From assembly GCA_019359355.1 (NCBI GenBank), contig JAHHHM010000002.1, positions 372,001 through 436,000 of the forward strand: 64,000 nt of DNA, read 5' to 3'. Of this stretch, positions 26,157-37,791 are shown one piece after another. How positions within the stretch are numbered: position 1 is the first letter of the stretch; each line of letters begins with the position of its first letter. This DNA comes from Microcoleus vaginatus WJT46-NPBG5 (lineage in GTDB: Bacteria; Cyanobacteriota; Cyanobacteriia; Cyanobacteriales; Oscillatoriaceae). A program made the position numbers and the translations under genes. The notes under the pieces are model-generated. The model had not been told where the DNA came from, searched no databases, and was given only the letters and a program-made list of their open reading frames with translations.

Positions 26157-29100
26157 TTATGCCTGGTAAGGGGTGATACCCATGTCTTCACCTTGGCCGG
26201 TCATGTACTCATAGGTCATTGAGGTCGTGATCTCGGTAACAGAGGAGACGCCGAATTGCTTGATCATCGAGCCGGAGTTGGCGGCTTTATACGTCTCGAA
26301 GTCTAGCAGCATTGAGGAGGGTTTGTAGCCTTTCTCTAACCCGATTGTCAGAGAATACTCCAAGGTTTCTTGGTAGCTGACTTCTGTGATAGAGCTTGCG
26401 CCGTACTGGGTGAGCAAGTCTTGGCTGTAAGTCTGACGGTACTCCTCCAAGTTAACCGCTTGAGATGGGTTTTTGCCCTCTTCCAAGCCGGTTGTCTTCA
26501 TATAGTTGATGAGTTCGTCGTCTTCAATCACGCCACTGGTGTCAGCATCAATGGTCGCCTTTTTGGCTTCCAACTCGGCTGCATAGGTCGTGCTGAACCA
26601 CTCTGTGTTCATAATCCGCGACGTTTCCAACCCTTGCTGTTGAGCTTCAGTGGTCAAGAACTCTTGAGTTTCCGCGTCGTCGAGTGTGGCGTTTTCATCG
26701 TTGTAGTTGGAGGCGATATCCTCAGCCATGTTCTGGCGCAAGAAATCAGCCTTGACATACGCACTAACCTTTGCACCTGTGGCTGACGGAAGTTCCAGTC
26801 CTGCGTCGCTTAAGCCGAATTCTTTGATTTGGTCGATCTCCCATTTGTCGAGCTTCTTGAGCTGACCGTAGGGGACTTTCAACTCTTGAGCCAGTTCCTT
26901 GATGAATTCCTTGGAGTAACCGGCCACATCGAATTCTGACACGTCTGCGGCTTTTAAGCCTTGTTCGTAAGCGAGTTTGAGGACTTTCCACTCAGCATCA
27001 CCCGTGATGCCTTTGGCCGTCTCCAAGTATTCTTTGTCGATATACTTGGACAGTGCGCCGCCCAACTCCCAGTCAAGGACGAGCTTGTCGCTGAACTGGG
27101 TAGCGTCTTGAACGACCTCAACGGTAACACCGAAGTGGTCGGCGATTTCGGCTGCGTTTTGCTCGCGGATGTAGCTGACATCGACGAAAGTGGAGACATC
27201 GATGCCTTCTTGCGCCATCGCTTCGCCCATGTAGTCGAGAATCTGCTGTTGAGACAGCGTGCTCACATCTGCGCTGACTAACCCATCCCCATAGAATGTT
27301 GATAGCTGTGTGCTGTATTGAGCAACAAATCCCTCAGTGTCGATACCGGAGAGCTGAACTTCTTCGCCTTCCGCTAACACACCCTTAGTGGTTAACAAGC
27401 TCTTGAACTCAGCTTTGAAGGACAAATCAATCAGTTGCTTCTCGGTGAGCGACTCAATATTGAAGGTGGCGGCATCAGCCTCGGGAACTAAGGCAGCGAC
27501 TTCTGCAACCGTTAAGGTGCCGGCAGCGATCCATTTTTCCAACTGGTAGCTGACGAACTCAGTATCGATAGAGGATTGTTCCGTGGCACACCAGTCGAGA
27601 ATTTCTTGGTCTGTCACCACAAGGGTATCGGTCGCAACTTGCTCAGCGGTGACGCCTTCGAGAGTGCTGGCGATCGCTGCGGCAAAGGTGGCGCGAAGGT
27701 AGCCGGTATCAACCGATCCTGCCAAGCTGAGACCAAGTTCCTTGGCGTCGTTGAGCATGAACTCGCGGATTTGCTTAACGTCGAGTTCAGCAACATCTTT
27801 GACCCCGTACTCTACTTTCAGTGCTTCGGCATTTGCCTCTACCTCGATAAAGGCGTCGTAATCGAAGGCTGACAGGCTGCTGACTGTGAAACCGGCTTCC
27901 TGTGACTTCTCGCTGTACACGTACTCAAGCAATTTAGCTTCGCTCAAGGTTGCGACTGCTTCACCGGCAGCAGTGGTGAGGTTCTCTTGCTGGGCCATGT
28001 AGCGCACGTAGCTGCTGTCAACATACTTGCCCAACCCGCTAAACTTGTACTCGAAGACCAGATTTGCACTCAAGCTGGCGACTTCAGTCACATCGATCTT
28101 AAAGAAGTTAGCGATTGCAGCTTGCTCGGTGGTCTTGATTTCGGCGACGATCTCTTGATCCAAGAACGTGCCGACCTGTAGCCCTTTCTTCAAACCTTGG
28201 CCCCTCATGAAGGCTACGATTTGTCCTTGACTGACTTCCTCGATGGCGGTAACACCGTAAGCTTCTAGCAGCGCAGTCCGATTGGCTTCGACAGCAGCGT
28301 ATCCTTTGACGTCGAGTGCAGACAGTTTCTTAACGCCCGGTGCCCATCCTTCGCCGTGTACGTGCAGTTTGAGTTCAAAGTCATCGAGGTTTTTGACCAG
28401 TTTGCCGCCGGCAGTTTGTTCCTCACCGTATTTCATGCGATAGAACTTGGTGTCGATGTATTCGCCACCGTCACCCAAGAAGAAGCGGGCAATCTTATTC
28501 CCGTCGAGGGTTGCAATGGCTGCGTCGTCGGTCAAACCGAAGGCGTTTTTAATTTCAACTTTGTACTTCTCGGTGTAGAACTCGGTATCGACGTACTCCT
28601 TGATATCGAGCTTGAGTTCAAAGGCTTTTTTGCTGATGAACTCTTTGATTTTCGTCTCGCCAATTGTTTCGAGTTCTGCGTCATCAACGGTCTCGCTGCC
28701 AAAGAAGTGCAATTTCAATTGGACTTTGAGATCCGCATCTTGGATCATGCCCTTGAAGTCGATCTCGCTCAAGCCAAATGTTTTGTCTGAGGCCAGTTGC
28801 AGCATACAAGCCTCGATGTCTTTAACATCAATGGTTTGTGCTGTGATGGCTGCCTTGATCTTGACAACGAGTTCCTCAGGGCTGAGGGTTTCGATCTGGG
28901 TGTCATCTAGAGCCAGTTCTGTCTTAAAGAACTGGGCGATTGTGAGGGTGTATTTAGACAGACCATACTCAATATTGACGACCTGTGCAGTTTCATTCAC
29001 TGCATATTGAAGGATTTGGTCGTTTGTGAAAGTGGCGCTGTCTTGAACCTCTGCTGTTGTGATGCCAAACTCTTCGGTGGCGTAGTCGAACAACTCTCTG

Positions 29101-31160
29101 AGGTTCATCACCTTGCCTGCTTCGACATCAAAGAAGGCCGACATTTCCAATCCCATTGTTGCGCCTTCGCCAACGGTGCAGTATTCAAACAAAGCTTTGT
29201 AGTCTACTGAACCGTCAAGTTGGGTGAATTGGGTTTTGAGATCGGGGTTCTTGGCTAAGACGAACTCAAAGCTAAATAGGGTGGTTGGACTTTCGCCTAC
29301 TTCGATCAGCGCGTTGGTGGCTTCCTCTTGAGTGAAGGCTTCGATCTGGGCGCTGGTGTAACCGGCTTCTACAAGTTTGGTAATAACTTCGGCACTTTGA
29401 AGCTTGATAGTAACGGTGGCGCTTTCTACAAAAGGCGCTGGGTTTAGTTTTTCCGCATCAACGAAAGCTTGGACTTCTGCAATTTGTGCTTCAGTTAGGG
29501 TGCCTGAAAAGTCAATGGCGGGGAACTGAGCTTGCAGGACTGTGAGATTGGTTTTGATAACGTAGTCGATGCTGAACACCGGGTTTCCGGGTTCGCCGGG
29601 TTCGCCGGGTTCGTTAGGTTGGGTGGGGATGCCGCCTGGAGTGCTGGTTGGCGGGACGAAAATGGGAGCACCGCCACCACTGCCGCCGCCCACGACTGAA
29701 TCGTTGCCGGCTCCACCGTTCATGGTGTCGGAGCCTTCGCCGCCGTTCATGGTGTCGGTGGCTTCACCGCCGTCCATATCGTTGCCGGTGCCGCCGTTCA
29801 CGCTGTCATTGCCAGTGCCACCATCAACCATGTCGTTGCCGGTGCCACCATCAACCATGTCGTTGCCGGTGCCGCCATCAACCATGTCGTTGCCTTCGCC
29901 GCCGGCTAGACCTTCGGCGGGGGGTTCGCTGATAAAGTAGCTGATGTCAACTTGATCGGAGGGGTTGATGCCTGCCTGCAAACCAGCGCCGAGCATGAAT
30001 TCGACGACTTGCGCGTAGCTGATTTCTTCGAGTGATGCCACACCAAAGAATTTGATCAGGGCTTCGGCGTTGGTGGAAGCGTAGGCTTTGACATCAATTT
30101 TGTCGGAGAAAGGACGCTCTTCGTTAATTCCATAGGTGAAGAAGTGCGCTACTGCTTCCTTGAAACTCATACCGGCTAGGTCTGAGTTAGCTGTTATGTA
30201 GAATTTGACATCAAAGGCTGCCGAGAAGGAACGCCCTTCTTCAACGCCGTGTTGAATCAGGTGTTGCAGTGCTTGCTTAGCACTCATCCCATACAAATCT
30301 TTGTGTTGCGTTCGGTAGTAATTAAGGTCGCAGTAAGCAGACAACTGCCGGTTCTCATCGAGTCCATATTCGACCAGGTGTTGCAGAGCTTCTTTGGTGC
30401 TCTTACCGCTTAGGTCTTTGTAGGTATTCTTGTAGAAATCAAGGCTAACGAATGCGGAGAACTGACGGTTTTCTTCAAGTCCGTGTTCGACCAGGTGTTT
30501 GAACGCATCTTTAACGTTCATGTCGCTTACATCGACGTTAGTTTCCTGGTAGTACTTAATGTCTATTAATGCAGAGAATGTGCGATTTTCTTCCATCATC
30601 CCGTGATCCAGGAAGTGAGTCGTTAACTCTTCATCGCTCATGCCCTCTAAGTCTTTGTTGCAATCACGATAGACATCTACATCAAAAAAGCCGAATACTG
30701 TAGAAAACTTGCCTGCGCCATTAATGTAATCGAGGATTTGGCTGTCAGTGAGGTCTTCTACGCTGTCTACCCCGAATTCCAAAGTTAATTGGGCGGAGTA
30801 TTCAAGGCGCAGGTAGTTGATTTTGATGATATTGATGGAACTGATGTTTTCTGTGTTGCCATCAGTGGGTTGAGTTATGCCGCCGCCGCTCATACCGCCG
30901 CTCATGCCGCCGCTCATCTTACCGCTGCCACCAGATATATTGCCGGTGTCGCCTTTCATCTTGCCGCTGCCACTGTCACCGGACATTTGGACTGCGCCGC
31001 CGCCGCTGTTGCCGCTGTTGCCGCCACCTTTGTTCTTGCGATTAACACCACGAATGTTGGGGCTGCTATTGTTGCTGCGGAACTTTCTATTAGGGGAGCT
31101 TGATTCTTCGCTGGTGATTTCTGACTGATTGTTTTCGAGTTCGAGTGAATCCGTAGCCAT
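26157..31160 (-). CDS. Giant repeat protein with RTX-type calcium-binding block
   Basis: A 1667-aa acidic protein without a signal peptide. The N-terminus is disordered (Asn/Ser/Gly-rich, with the repeat [12 protein letters not shown]). Residues about 110-400 hold tandem units of about 45-50 residues of the type D-x3-YY-x4-N-x-DL-x-GMS-x6-HL-x2-HGxEExRxFS. Next come eight RTX-like nonapeptides (GGTGNDMVD type, about 420-495) that in known proteins bind calcium. A Pro/Gly linker follows. The remaining 1100 residues are diverged units containing FGV, YM, GLEKG and D-x2-YY-like positions. Such architecture fits a surface or extracellular protein exported by a type I system, but no transporter is nearby. 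AGAGG precedes the ATG. No catalytic domain is visible, and I recognise no named homologue. Confidence 0.85.
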   Translation of the reverse strand: MATDSLELENNQSEITSEESSSPNRKFRSNNSSPNIRGVNRKNKGGGNSGNSGGGAVQMSGDSGSGKMKGDTGNISGGSGKMSGGMSGGMSGGGITQPTDGNTENISSINIIKINYLRLEYSAQLTLEFGVDSVEDLTDSQILDYINGAGKFSTVFGFFDVDVYRDCNKDLEGMSDEELTTHFLDHGMMEENRTFSALIDIKYYQETNVDVSDMNVKDAFKHLVEHGLEENRQFSAFVSLDFYKNTYKDLSGKSTKEALQHLVEYGLDENRQLSAYCDLNYYRTQHKDLYGMSAKQALQHLIQHGVEEGRSFSAAFDVKFYITANSDLAGMSFKEAVAHFFTYGINEERPFSDKIDVKAYASTNAEALIKFFGVASLEEISYAQVVEFMLGAGLQAGINPSDQVDISYFISEPPAEGLAGGEGNDMVDGGTGNDMVDGGTGNDMVDGGTGNDSVNGGTGNDMDGGEATDTMNGGEGSDTMNGGAGNDSVVGGGSGGGAPIFVPPTSTPGGIPTQPNEPGEPGEPGNPVFSIDYVIKTNLTVLQAQFPAIDFSGTLTEAQIAEVQAFVDAEKLNPAPFVESATVTIKLQSAEVITKLVEAGYTSAQIEAFTQEEATNALIEVGESPTTLFSFEFVLAKNPDLKTQFTQLDGSVDYKALFEYCTVGEGATMGLEMSAFFDVEAGKVMNLRELFDYATEEFGITTAEVQDSATFTNDQILQYAVNETAQVVNIEYGLSKYTLTIAQFFKTELALDDTQIETLSPEELVVKIKAAITAQTIDVKDIEACMLQLASDKTFGLSEIDFKGMIQDADLKVQLKLHFFGSETVDDAELETIGETKIKEFISKKAFELKLDIKEYVDTEFYTEKYKVEIKNAFGLTDDAAIATLDGNKIARFFLGDGGEYIDTKFYRMKYGEEQTAGGKLVKNLDDFELKLHVHGEGWAPGVKKLSALDVKGYAAVEANRTALLEAYGVTAIEEVSQGQIVAFMRGQGLKKGLQVGTFLDQEIVAEIKTTEQAAIANFFKIDVTEVASLSANLVFEYKFSGLGKYVDSSYVRYMAQQENLTTAAGEAVATLSEAKLLEYVYSEKSQEAGFTVSSLSAFDYDAFIEVEANAEALKVEYGVKDVAELDVKQIREFMLNDAKELGLSLAGSVDTGYLRATFAAAIASTLEGVTAEQVATDTLVVTDQEILDWCATEQSSIDTEFVSYQLEKWIAAGTLTVAEVAALVPEADAATFNIESLTEKQLIDLSFKAEFKSLLTTKGVLAEGEEVQLSGIDTEGFVAQYSTQLSTFYGDGLVSADVSTLSQQQILDYMGEAMAQEGIDVSTFVDVSYIREQNAAEIADHFGVTVEVVQDATQFSDKLVLDWELGGALSKYIDKEYLETAKGITGDAEWKVLKLAYEQGLKAADVSEFDVAGYSKEFIKELAQELKVPYGQLKKLDKWEIDQIKEFGLSDAGLELPSATGAKVSAYVKADFLRQNMAEDIASNYNDENATLDDAETQEFLTTEAQQQGLETSRIMNTEWFSTTYAAELEAKKATIDADTSGVIEDDELINYMKTTGLEEGKNPSQAVNLEEYRQTYSQDLLTQYGASSITEVSYQETLEYSLTIGLEKGYKPSSMLLDFETYKAANSGSMIKQFGVSSVTEITTSMTYEYMTGQGEDMGITPYQA
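29812..29892 (-). repeat. Three 27-bp tandem repeats encoding RTX units
   Basis: Three adjacent 27-base units (29812-29838, 29839-29865, 29866-29892) differ from each other at only one or two positions. On the minus strand each encodes three-quarters of a nonapeptide cycle (GGTGNDMVD). Such near-identity suggests recent slippage or unequal crossing-over within the RTX block. Confidence 0.9.
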
Positions 31161-32749
31161 ATAAAACCTCTGTTGATAGTAGAGAAAAAGTTATCTTGGA
31201 AACCAAGATTTTGCGAGTGTTTGAGTCACGTTCTCTAAGTTGCATTTACCTGATTGGGTAGCTTCTGCAACTATACTTTTACATTCCCATTAGGTGCTTC
31301 GACTGTGTAAGCACACCTTTTACCTTTTAAAAAAAGCTGCTCAAGATGCTAACTTCACTACTAAATTAAATTTCCCAAGTTTGGATGCACCAGAAGCAAC
31401 TGCTTTAATGATCACTTAATAATAGTGGTGTGACCATCTATGCCGCTTAACAATTATTTTGTCCGCTCAGACACAAGCAGTTTTTATTTCGTTTCCTGTT
31501 ATTCATATTAGCTTACTTTTTCTGTCTGGCAAGATGCTTTTTTGCCTTTTTTGATGAATTTTTAAAAGATCAGTAATATCACTAATTAAAGATTTGATGA
31601 ATTTTATAGATTAATTTTTTAATTCTTTTATTTGATTGAAATGTCATCAGGGAATTTACGGAAAGTCTTCAAATATAAATACAAGGTTTGGCAGATAATT
31701 GTAAAAATAAAAACTTCAAAAAAACAGTACCAAATCGCAGATCTTTGCGTTTGCAAAAACCGGGGACTTCAGACAGGAGAAGCACTCACCGTCTAGAGTC
31801 TGAGTGGGACTGATGATTTGAAGTTTCTTGAGTTTGATATATGCGAGAATCTGTAAAAATTTTCTAGCAGCACAGAAACTTTGACGGCTTTGGAAACTTA
31901 ATGGTTCCCAGATGACGAAGCCTCTAAACTTGAGCTGCTCTCTTTAGAAACTGCCGGCCTCAGCACTCAATTGTTTGAGTTATTTAAGCCGGCAGCCTGA
32001 GCGGGAGTTGTTATGCTTGAGAAGGATTAAGAGGTACTGGATGTTGTCTATTTAATGAATCCCCCTAAAGATAGATTTTGTTTTTTCGACACAAATCTTT
32101 GACTGATTAGTCGCAATAAACTCCAGATACTTTTATAAATATCTGGATTGCAGAGATAGGGTTTTCCAAATAGCTTTCTCTCAATCTGCTAATGTCTCAC
32201 GCTTCCACTCAGGACAAAGGCAGACATCAAATTCTTCAAGGACAGCGGCTAACCCGATTTTCAAACCACACTCTCAAATCTCAAGGTTTTAATGAAAGCC
32301 TGAAAATCTTTTTTACTAGCGTCTCTTTTTCTATTTATATGTTCCCTTCAAAACTCAGCGCAGTTGGAATAAATTGCTGTATATAGTCTGAATGCCGGCG
32401 CAGCGAACGTCCCCTACAGAATGTAATTCGGTGTAGTGTGAATCAAACGAATAGGGTTCGGGCAGCTTTAGAATCGTTGAGGGCTGCTGCTCGTGTTGTT
32501 GAGATGGCCATTTGTCTGATTCCATTGGGCGTTACTGATCCGATCTTTAATGAAGCTGCAAGATGGCTTTGAGATGCCGGCAGTGTCTGAGTGCGATTAG
32601 CAGAGGTTTTAGCTTTTCGCTTGAAAAAAGCGGGTTTTGAGACATCCTAAACATTTAAGACATAAAAACTTACTGGTTTGTTCCGGAAAATCCTTTTAAG
32701 TGTCGGATATCCCCTAGAATTTGGGTTGTGTGCGCGGGGAAATCATAAT
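31161..32749. other. 1.6-kb AT-rich intergenic region
   Basis: No convincing gene on either strand; the longest ATG ORF (64 codons near 32192) has no ribosome-binding site or familiar sequence. It must contain the promoter of the giant repeat gene (right-to-left) and that of the small membrane protein. A nested hairpin lies at 31951-31995: CTGCCGGC/GCCGGCAG outside and ACTCAA/TTGAGT inside. Confidence 0.45.
31951..31995. repeat. Nested inverted repeat in intergenic DNA
   Basis: CTGCCGGC (31951-31958) and GCCGGCAG (31988-31995) are perfect complements. Inside them ACTCAA (31965-31970) pairs with TTGAGT (31975-31980) around four bases. There is no T-tract. Its role is unknown. Confidence 0.6.
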
Positions 32750-33139
32750 ATGGCATTCCAACAGTACGAATTCACCGGCAGCCAAAACGAGCTGATCCGG
32801 GATCTGGCAAAAAAAATGCGCTTTGTGAGCTACTTCCTGATCGGGGTGGGAGTCTTGTCTGCCATTGCCGGCTTACTGACGGTGTTAAGAGGGGGAGGCG
32901 GCAGTATCATCAACGGCATTGTTTACATCGTTATAGGCATCTGGACAACCAGTGCGGCCTCTTCTTTTCAAAAAATTGTCGATACCCAGGGAAATGATAT
33001 TGAGAACTTAATGCTTTCCCTGGGAGAGTTGAGGAAACTTTATACTTTCCAATACTGGCTTTTAATTATCGCGCTCGTTTTTCTGGCAATTGTATTTGTA
33101 CTGGCTTTGCTCGGAGGGTTAACAGGAGCCGGCACGTAA
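32750..33139 (+). CDS. Small membrane protein of unknown function
   Basis: A 129-aa protein. The frame is open 24 codons upstream, but the ATG at 32750 (MAFQQYEFTGSQNELIRDLA) has GGGGAA about ten bases before it and begins a compact domain. Three hydrophobic segments are visible (about residues 27-45, 53-70 and 100-123). The soluble loop between the second and third is SFQKIVDTQGNDIENLMLSL. I recognise no named family, though proteins of this shape occur in cyanobacteria. A seven-base-pair hairpin (TAATGCT/AGCATTA) overlaps the stop codon. The gene is convergent with gcvP. Confidence 0.75.
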   Translation: MAFQQYEFTGSQNELIRDLAKKMRFVSYFLIGVGVLSAIAGLLTVLRGGGGSIINGIVYIVIGIWTTSAASSFQKIVDTQGNDIENLMLSLGELRKLYTFQYWLLIIALVFLAIVFVLALLGGLTGAGT

Positions 33140-33306
33140 TGCTAGCCAGCATTAAACTTGCAGCTTTGTTACAAAGTGCAGATGGGGTAAAAGCTGAGAA
33201 ATCAGCAAATAGAGAACTTTGATAGCAAAAAAGAATAGTCAAGTTAAATGCTAGTTCGCTGAGGGCACCGGCACTTGATTGGGTGGGGAATGCCCACCCA
33301 ACTTAT

Positions 33307-36252
33307 TTATGCCGGCGAGTACACCTCCATTGGCAAACAAGAACAGACAAAATTGCGATCGCCAAAGGCATTGTCAATACGCCCGACTGCCGGCCAGAAT
33401 TTGTGTTCGCGAGTCCAGGGAACCGGGAAAGCCGCTTGTTCGCGCTCATACGAATGGTTCCATTCCGCAACCATCAAGCTTTCTGCGGTGTGGGGCGCAT
33501 TCTTCAGAACATTATCTTCCGCATCCGCCTGACCCAGTTCAATTTCCTCGATTTCGTGGCGAATGGCGATCATGGCATCGCAAAAACGGTCAAGTTCTTC
33601 CTTCGATTCACTTTCTGTGGGTTCTACCATCATGGTTCCCGCCACCGGCCAAGAAACCGTAGGGGCGTGGAAGCCATAGTCCATCAAGCGTTTGGCAATG
33701 TCCTCTACTTCTATGCCGGCACTCTTTTTCAGAGAGCGCAGATCCAGAATACACTCATGAGCCACTAAGCCGGCTTTTCCTTTGTACAGCACAGGATAGT
33801 AAGCTTCTAACCGGCGGGCAATGTAATTTGCATTCAGAATCGCCACCTTGGTTGCTTGCGTCAAGCCGGCAGCGCCCATCATCACAATATACATCCATGA
33901 AATCGGCAAAATGCTAGCACTGCCCCAAGGCGCAGCCGAAACAGCACCCACGGAAATTTGAGAATTTTCTCCATTCTTGATTCTCAAGTCTTCGTGTATA
34001 ACGACCCCATGTTGAGGCAGGAACGGCACCAAATGCGAGGCTACACCAATGGGACCCATGCCTGGGCCGCCACCGCCGTGGGGAATACAGAACGTCTTGT
34101 GCAAGTTTAAGTGACAGACATCTGCGCCAAAATCTCCAGGCCGGCATAACCCGACTTGAGCGTTCATATTCGCCCCGTCCATATAAACTTGACCGCCTTG
34201 GGCGTGAACAACCTCGCAGATTTCCTTAATTTGCTCCTCGAATACCCCGTGAGTCGAGGGGTACGTCACCATCAGGGCAGCAAGTTCTTTGCTGTGCTTT
34301 TGTGCCTTATCTTTGAGATCATCAAGGTCAACATTGCCTTGCGTGTCACAGGCAACCGGCACAACTTTCATGCCGCACATGACTGCACTGGCTGGATTTG
34401 TGCCGTGGGCTGACTGGGGAATGAGACAGACATCCCGATGTGCTTCTTGCCGTTGTTCGTGATATTGACGAATCACCAATAGGCCGGCATATTCGCCTTG
34501 AGAACCGGCATTCGGTTGTAGGGAAACTCCCGCAAAGCCGGTGATTTCTGCTAACCATCGCTCAAGTTGCCCGAACAAGATTTGATAGCCTTGCGTTTGA
34601 GAACGCGGTACAAACGGATGAATTTTGCTGAATTCTGCCCAACTCACCGGCATCATTTCCGCTGTCGCGTTCAGCTTCATGGTGCACGAACCCAAGGGAA
34701 TCATTGAGGTTGTCAGGGACAAGTCTTTTGCTTCTAACTGGTGTAGGTAGCGCAAAAGCTCGGTTTCCGAGTGATAGCGGTTGAAGACAGGATGGGTGAG
34801 ATAGCTGCTGCTGCGGAGTTTAAGGCGTGGCCATTCTCCACTGTGCAATAATTCTTCAACCGTGAAGGGTAGAGTTTCGCTGCCGGCAAAAATATGCCAC
34901 AAATCAAGTAAGTCTGTGACTGTGGCGGTTTCGTCTAGGGAGATGCCGATGGTTGTGGCATCGATGACACGCAGGTTTATGCGATTCACTTCAGCGGTTT
35001 GCAGAATGTCTTCCAGGGATTTGGAACCCAATTCCACTCGCAGTGTATCAAAGAAGAATTCTGAACCAATGCTGTAGCCCAGACGTTTCAAACCGGCTGC
35101 TAAGATTGCGGTTAATTGATGAACTCTCTGGGCAATGCGTTGCAATCCAGCCGGCCCGTGGTAAACGGCATACATGGAAGCAATCACAGCTAACAGCACT
35201 TGGGCAGTACAGATATTGCTGGTGGCTTTGTCTCGACGGATATGTTGTTCACGAGTTTGCAAGGCTAAACGCAGCGCCGGCTTACCGTTGGCATCTTGGG
35301 AAATACCAACAATTCGCCCAGGAACTTGCCGTTTATAAGCTTCTCGCGTGGCAAAATAGGCTGCATGAGGACCCCCATATCCGAGGGGAACTCCAAAGCG
35401 CTGGGTGCTGCCGACGGCAATATCTGCTCCAAATTCGCCGGGGGGTTGCAAGATACAAAGACTTAAGATATCTGCGGCGACTGTCACCAAGGCACCGGCA
35501 CTGTGAGCTTTTTCGATAAAAGGTCGGTAATCGTAAATTGCCCCATCACTAGCGGGATATTGCAGCAGTGCCCCAAAAATTGCTTCCTCAAAGTTAAAAG
35601 TTTGGTGATTGCCGACAATGACTTCAATCCCCAAGGGTTTAGCGCGGGTTTGCACGACTTCGATGGTTTGGGGATGGCAGTCTTGGGAGACAAAGAAAGC
35701 TTTGGCTTTTGTTTTGCACACGCCAAAGCTCATCGCCATCGCTTCTGCGGCGGCTGTGGCTTCATCCAGTAGAGAGGCGTTAGCAATTTCCAAGCCGGTG
35801 AGGTCGATAATCATCGTCTGGAAATTCAGCAAGGCTTCCAGACGCCCTTGGGCAATTTCCGCTTGATAAGGCGTGTAAGCGGTATACCAGCCAGGGTTTT
35901 CTAAGATGTTGCGCCCGATAACCGGCGGGGTAATACAGTCGTAATAGCCCATGCCGGTGAATGAGCGAAACACCTGATTTTTTGAGGCAATCTGTTTCAA
36001 TGTTGCCAAGGCTGCGTATTCGGTTCGCGCTTCGGGCAATTGCAGGGGTCGAGTCAGCCGGATCGCCTGGGGGACTGTTTTATCGATGAGGGTGTCAAGG
36101 GATGGCAGCCCCAGCACATCAAGCATTTGCTGAATTTCATCGGAATTAGGGCCAATGTGCCGGTGAACAAATGTATCGGTCGGCGCAAGGTCAGGGTTCA
36201 GTAAACTTGATAAATTGGTGTCTGTGTTAGCTGTGGTATTCAAATTAGGCAT
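33307..36252 (-). CDS. gcvP: Glycine dehydrogenase (decarboxylating), P protein
   Basis: The P protein is the PLP-dependent decarboxylase of the glycine cleavage system, which in cyanobacteria processes photorespiratory glycine. It releases CO2 and loads an aminomethyl group on the lipoyl arm of GcvH. The 981-aa product is full length and of the fused single-chain type. The start [18 protein letters not shown] is the family N-terminus. The PLP lysine lies in [20 protein letters not shown] (about residues 722-741). [20 protein letters not shown] is another conserved stretch. gcvH lies upstream on the same strand but 790 bases away, separated by its own terminator, so the two are probably transcribed separately. 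No glycine riboswitch was seen ahead of it. Confidence 0.97.
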   Translation of the reverse strand: MPNLNTTANTDTNLSSLLNPDLAPTDTFVHRHIGPNSDEIQQMLDVLGLPSLDTLIDKTVPQAIRLTRPLQLPEARTEYAALATLKQIASKNQVFRSFTGMGYYDCITPPVIGRNILENPGWYTAYTPYQAEIAQGRLEALLNFQTMIIDLTGLEIANASLLDEATAAAEAMAMSFGVCKTKAKAFFVSQDCHPQTIEVVQTRAKPLGIEVIVGNHQTFNFEEAIFGALLQYPASDGAIYDYRPFIEKAHSAGALVTVAADILSLCILQPPGEFGADIAVGSTQRFGVPLGYGGPHAAYFATREAYKRQVPGRIVGISQDANGKPALRLALQTREQHIRRDKATSNICTAQVLLAVIASMYAVYHGPAGLQRIAQRVHQLTAILAAGLKRLGYSIGSEFFFDTLRVELGSKSLEDILQTAEVNRINLRVIDATTIGISLDETATVTDLLDLWHIFAGSETLPFTVEELLHSGEWPRLKLRSSSYLTHPVFNRYHSETELLRYLHQLEAKDLSLTTSMIPLGSCTMKLNATAEMMPVSWAEFSKIHPFVPRSQTQGYQILFGQLERWLAEITGFAGVSLQPNAGSQGEYAGLLVIRQYHEQRQEAHRDVCLIPQSAHGTNPASAVMCGMKVVPVACDTQGNVDLDDLKDKAQKHSKELAALMVTYPSTHGVFEEQIKEICEVVHAQGGQVYMDGANMNAQVGLCRPGDFGADVCHLNLHKTFCIPHGGGGPGMGPIGVASHLVPFLPQHGVVIHEDLRIKNGENSQISVGAVSAAPWGSASILPISWMYIVMMGAAGLTQATKVAILNANYIARRLEAYYPVLYKGKAGLVAHECILDLRSLKKSAGIEVEDIAKRLMDYGFHAPTVSWPVAGTMMVEPTESESKEELDRFCDAMIAIRHEIEEIELGQADAEDNVLKNAPHTAESLMVAEWNHSYEREQAAFPVPWTREHKFWPAVGRIDNAFGDRNFVCSCLPMEVYSPA

Positions 36253-36499
36253 ATAACTCTAACGGTTTAAGAATTTGACTGTGTGCGGCTTCCACCTTGA
36301 TCCCGACCGAATATCCTATGGCAGGGTGTGGAATGTGAGGGTAGCTTGCGCCGGCGGCTAATTTGTCAACAGTCTGTACCTCTACTTATTATTTTGCAAC
36401 ATTACTTAAAGTTTACAGGTAGCTCTGGGCATTCAGCGCGCAGTCAGTAAGGTTTTCAGGCGGGGATTTTTGCTATCAGGCAATCCTATAAATTAGGGT

Positions 36500-36532
36500 A
36501 TGGCGCATGGGGCATGGCGCATGGGGCATGGG
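36500..36532. repeat. 14-bp tandem repeat (ATGGCGCATGGGGC)
   Basis: ATGGCGCATGGGGC occurs twice head to tail (36500-36513, 36514-36527), with a third partial copy. It resembles the GGGCATGGGGCATGG-type intergenic repeats common in filamentous cyanobacteria. A related CATAGGGC repeat lies at the rbsK 3' end. Confidence 0.8.
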
Positions 36533-36802
36533 AGAAGGACAGACAGTTTTTTTCGTTAGCAGCAATCACAAAGTTAAAGTTATAGGCTCGTTAACTTACT
36601 TATAGGTAGCCCACTCAAAGGCGAATACTATCAGCAGATGAAAATTTATTAATTTGCTTTATTGGTGCAAATACTTATTTTATTAGAATTCTTGATTTAG
36701 CGTATTCGGAAGCTGTAATTTCTGCGCTTTTATTTCACTAAATATAAAAAATAATCCGCTAAAATTTGGTGATTGCTTTGAATTTTGAGGGATGCCGGAA
36801 AG

Positions 36803-36843
36803 AAAAACTGCCCTGGAAAGCTGATGAGGACGCTTTCCAGGGC
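36803..36843 (-). terminator. Intrinsic terminator downstream of gcvH
   Basis: GCCCTGGAAAGC (36810-36821) and GCTTTCCAGGGC (36832-36843) form a perfect 12-bp stem with a ten-base loop. On the minus strand five T residues follow (36803-36807). The nearest upstream minus-strand gene is gcvH, ending at 37040. Confidence 0.85.
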
Positions 36844-37039
36844 GATTTAACAAGCTCACAATTCTTGGGCACAGGGAAGGGTTCGACCGGAAAATAGAAA
36901 CCCCTGATTTCATTTGATTTGACAACTAGCTCACTCGTCGCTATGCGTCTAACGCAGATTTAAGAAGAAATTGAGAGCAACTGTTGAAGAAAGAAATAAT
37001 GAAATTTAACTGTCTTTAACGTGGGGAGAGAATTGCCGG

Positions 37040-37429
37040 CTAGTCTCCCTCTACCAAGCCACGATACTCATCCGATGACATCGCCTCATCTAGCTCATCC
37101 GCATCGTCAATGCGAACCTTGAGCAGCCAGCCTTCTCCATAGGGATCGTCCCCCACTTGTTCCGGTGCCTCAATCACTTCGGCATTGCGTTCCACGACGG
37201 TGCCAGAAATTGGGGATTTGAGGTCTTCAACGGCTTTCACGGACTCAATTGTTCCAAAATTATCGCCCTTTTTTAAAGCTTCACCAATTTCTGGCAGTTC
37301 CAGAAACACGATGTCTCCCAGCTGATCGACAGCAAAGGCACTGATGCCAACGGTGGCAATTTCGCCGTCAAGCCGCACATACTCGTGGGTGTCGAGATAC
37401 TTCAAATCGTCAGGATATTCTAAGCTCAT
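37040..37429 (-). CDS. gcvH: Glycine cleavage system H protein
   Basis: GcvH is the small lipoylated carrier that shuttles the aminomethyl intermediate between the P, T and L proteins. The 129-aa product starts [19 protein letters not shown], and the lipoylation site is the Lys in [20 protein letters not shown] (about residue 64). The C-terminal segment [15 protein letters not shown] is also typical. Length is normal. The gene lies upstream of gcvP on the same strand and is followed by a terminator at 36803-36843. It is divergent from the disrupted alpha/beta hydrolase at 37584. Confidence 0.97.
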   Translation of the reverse strand: MSLEYPDDLKYLDTHEYVRLDGEIATVGISAFAVDQLGDIVFLELPEIGEALKKGDNFGTIESVKAVEDLKSPISGTVVERNAEVIEAPEQVGDDPYGEGWLLKVRIDDADELDEAMSSDEYRGLVEGD

Positions 37430-37791
37430 GTTACTTCCTCACACAACATAGATAAACGGATGCGAACCAATAGCGGGTTCTCAGCTTAGGATTGCCGGTG
37501 TCGGGAACCTAGCCGGTTATAGCATTAAGTTACTCGTACAGATTATTCCTCAAACTTTGAATTCTGGGTATGTGGTGCTGTAAATGAATCGAAAAACGTT
37601 AAGACATCTGTTGCTGGGTGAATTTTCCTTTAAACGTTTGGAACGCTCTGCCATTATTATTTATGCCTTTGTTTGCTTTTATGCGTTCTTTTTTACAGAT
37701 CGATTGATTTTTCAGCCACCAGCAGCCAGTTATGAGGATTCTCGTGAGATGCTCAAGCTCAGATCAGCGGATGGTATTCAGATTGCTGCTA

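Larger units (their letters stand above)
36253..37039. other. Spacer between gcvP and gcvH
   Basis: About 790 bases. It contains a 14-bp tandem repeat (36500-36527) and a strong minus-strand terminator (36803-36843) about 200 bases past the gcvH stop. I searched by eye for a glycine riboswitch and did not find one. The gcvP promoter must lie in the left third. Confidence 0.5.

Noticed and set aside
29812..29892. Regular 27-bp repeats that could suggest a CRISPR array
   Set aside because: Units are directly adjacent with no spacers and encode RTX nonapeptides in frame.
26370..31128. Several long plus-strand ORFs opposite the giant gene
   Set aside because: They are antisense shadows of a repetitive coding sequence, without ribosome-binding sites or recognisable products.
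36820..36832. CTGATGAG within a hairpin, the core of hammerhead ribozymes
   Set aside because: No matching CGAAA segment or third stem is present; the sequence is simply the loop of a terminator on the other strand.
36879..36886. GGGTTCGA resembling a tRNA or tmRNA T-arm
   Set aside because: No surrounding cloverleaf or acceptor stem can be built.
36683..36925. 80-codon minus-strand ORF between gcvP and gcvH
   Set aside because: It spans the intrinsic terminator and its product has no coding character.
36253..37039. Possible glycine riboswitch upstream of gcvP
   Set aside because: I looked for the conserved GGAGAG and tandem core segments on the minus strand and found none; same for the region upstream of gcvT.
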